The notes beneath the pieces are model-generated. The model ran no database searches. It saw only the letters and a program-made list of their open reading frames with translations, and had not been told where the DNA came from. DNA of 40,764 nucleotides from Clostridia bacterium (lineage in GTDB: Bacteria; Bacillota; Clostridia; Oscillospirales; Acutalibacteraceae), in assembly GCA_017935325.1 (NCBI GenBank), contig JAGBHV010000067.1, forward strand, positions 1-40,764. Reading direction: 5' to 3'. The translations under genes and the position numbers were made by a program. Each line of letters opens with the position of its first letter. Position 1 is the first letter of the stretch. Of this stretch, positions 40,151 through 40,764 are shown piece after piece.

Positions 40151-40157
40151 CATTTTT

Positions 40158-40313
40158 ATGAGCAGAAAGACAAAAATCAAGTTTACGGATTTTGAGTGCA
40201 ACTTACTTATCAATGGCATGAATGAGTTTCGCAATATGCTCTTGGCTGAGGATTTGCCCACAGAGGATGTTGATGAGCTGTTATTGAAAATCATTGATAA
40301 AAGTAAAAATTGA
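40158..40313 (+). CDS. Small 51-residue protein at the edge of a mobile element
   Basis: ATG 40158 to TGA 40311-40313, with AGGAGGT 7 bases before the start. The protein begins MSRKTKIKFTDFECNLL and ends LLLKIIDKSKN. It is charged, mostly helical in pattern, and has no membrane segment or signal peptide. I do not recognise a family. The ribosome site sits in a hairpin and the next gene starts 13 bases later. It is probably an accessory gene of the TnpV-bearing element. Confidence 0.65.
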   Translation: MSRKTKIKFTDFECNLLINGMNEFRNMLLAEDLPTEDVDELLLKIIDKSKN

Positions 40314-40326
40314 AAGTGGTGATATT

Positions 40327-40605
40327 ATGACTAATATCATAGAGGATTTCTATTACGGCAATATTGAGCCGCAAGAAGTTAATTCGGAATTAACACCTAA
40401 ACTTAAGAAAAAATTGAGTAAGCTTGTCGAAAAAGAAGAACAGCTTACCGCAAGATTAAACGGTGAGGATAAAAATTTATTTCAAAACTATGTCAGTGCC
40501 TATATTGAATTTTCAACAACAAGCAATGCTGACAGTTTTATATCCGGCTTTAGGCTCGGAGCAAGATTTACATACGACACTTTTATCGAAAACAAGAAAG
40601 GATGA
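40327..40605 (+). CDS. Small DUF6809-like protein of a mobile element
   Basis: A protein of 92 residues from ATG 40327, chosen over an in-frame ATG 33 bases upstream because AAAGTGGTG lies just before it. It begins MTNIIEDFYYGNIEPQE and contains a charged helix, then FISGFRLGARFTYDTF. The pattern resembles DUF6809 proteins, found in conjugative or transposable elements of gut Firmicutes. The function is unknown. It lies 5 bases before the TnpV-like ORF. Confidence 0.7.
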   Translation: MTNIIEDFYYGNIEPQEVNSELTPKLKKKLSKLVEKEEQLTARLNGEDKNLFQNYVSAYIEFSTTSNADSFISGFRLGARFTYDTFIENKKG

Positions 40606-40610
40606 CAATT

Positions 40611-40764
40611 ATGGAAAACGAATCAAAGATAACCTACCGCAGAGTCGGCGACTATTTCATCCCGAATCTCGTATTGCCACCCGAAGAAGCAAGCGTTACC
40701 CTTGGTAAATGGGGAATGATGCATAAGACCTATCTTGAAAAGCATAAGAAGGTGTTTTTTAATA
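40611..40764 (+). CDS. TnpV-like transposon-encoded protein (3' truncated by window)
   Basis: The ORF starts at ATG 40611, 5 bases after the DUF6809-like gene, with an AAGAAAGGATG site, and runs off the window with 51 residues visible. It begins MENESKITYRRVGDYFIPNL and contains PEEASVTLGKWGMMHKTYLEKHKK, the N-terminal pattern of TnpV proteins carried by Tn4451/TnpX-type mobilisable elements of clostridia. Its biochemical role is unclear. Full-length TnpV is around 120 residues. A recombinase gene would be expected further right, outside the window. Confidence 0.8.
   Translation, partial: MENESKITYRRVGDYFIPNLVLPPEEASVTLGKWGMMHKTYLEKHKKVFFN

Noticed and set aside
40463-40708. An alternative plus-strand frame overlapping the DUF6809-like and TnpV-like genes
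   Set aside because: It is out of frame with both recognised genes, lacks a ribosome site and shows no recognisable protein pattern.

Overview
The window reads as chromosome of an anaerobic, low-to-mid GC Firmicute of the class Clostridia, most likely a gut Ruminococcaceae/Oscillospirales-type bacterium. This is inferred from three things: a Gram-positive division and cell-wall (dcw) cluster, cohesin/dockerin surface proteins with Thr-rich linkers, and consensus sigma-A promoters (TTGACA-N17-TATAAT). No 16S or other taxonomic marker gene is present. No tRNA, rRNA or CRISPR array was seen.

Layout. Bases 1-134 are the tail of a dockerin protein that begins outside the window. Bases 221-8841 are minus-strand genes: an ASKHA/2Fe-2S activator, a murE paralogue followed by a FemABX transferase, and an operon reading (in transcription order) ABC exporter, DUF1854 protein, DarA/PstA-type c-di-AMP receptor, FkbM-like methyltransferase. 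Bases 8842-12883 are a plus-strand group that opens with a near-perfect promoter and a 42-residue peptide. It continues with a DUF4474/dockerin protein, a cohesin protein and a membrane-anchored cohesin protein, which looks like a small surface-assembly module. Bases 12898-15903 hold a Gfo/Idh/MocA oxidoreductase divergent from two TIM-barrel isomerases/epimerases. Bases 16001-21524 hold two large secreted paralogues with Cys-x2-Cys repeats and C-terminal dockerins, which also resemble the truncated gene at base 3.

Bases 21683-35907 are the dcw cluster: mraZ, rsmH, ftsL, PASTA-PBP, murE, murF, mraY, ftsW, murG, murA, ftsQ/divIB, ftsZ. It lacks murD, murC and ftsA. After it come a SLOG/DUF2493 protein, a long-chain acyl-CoA ligase-like enzyme and a secreted neutral-ceramidase-like protein. 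The last about 650 bases carry short genes ending in a TnpV-like ORF, so the window probably stops just inside an integrated mobile element.

How the genes fit together. The dcw genes make peptidoglycan precursors and the divisome. A second MurE, lacking the DNPR motif expected for meso-diaminopimelate, is coupled to a FemABX ligase 20 kb away, which suggests a second stem-peptide chemistry or branching route. The cohesin and dockerin proteins probably assemble on the cell surface. The most interesting points are the paired MurE enzymes with different specificity motifs, the peptide-led cohesin/dockerin group, the dockerin/Cys-repeat family, and several structured RNA leaders (23710-23773, 40106-40150).
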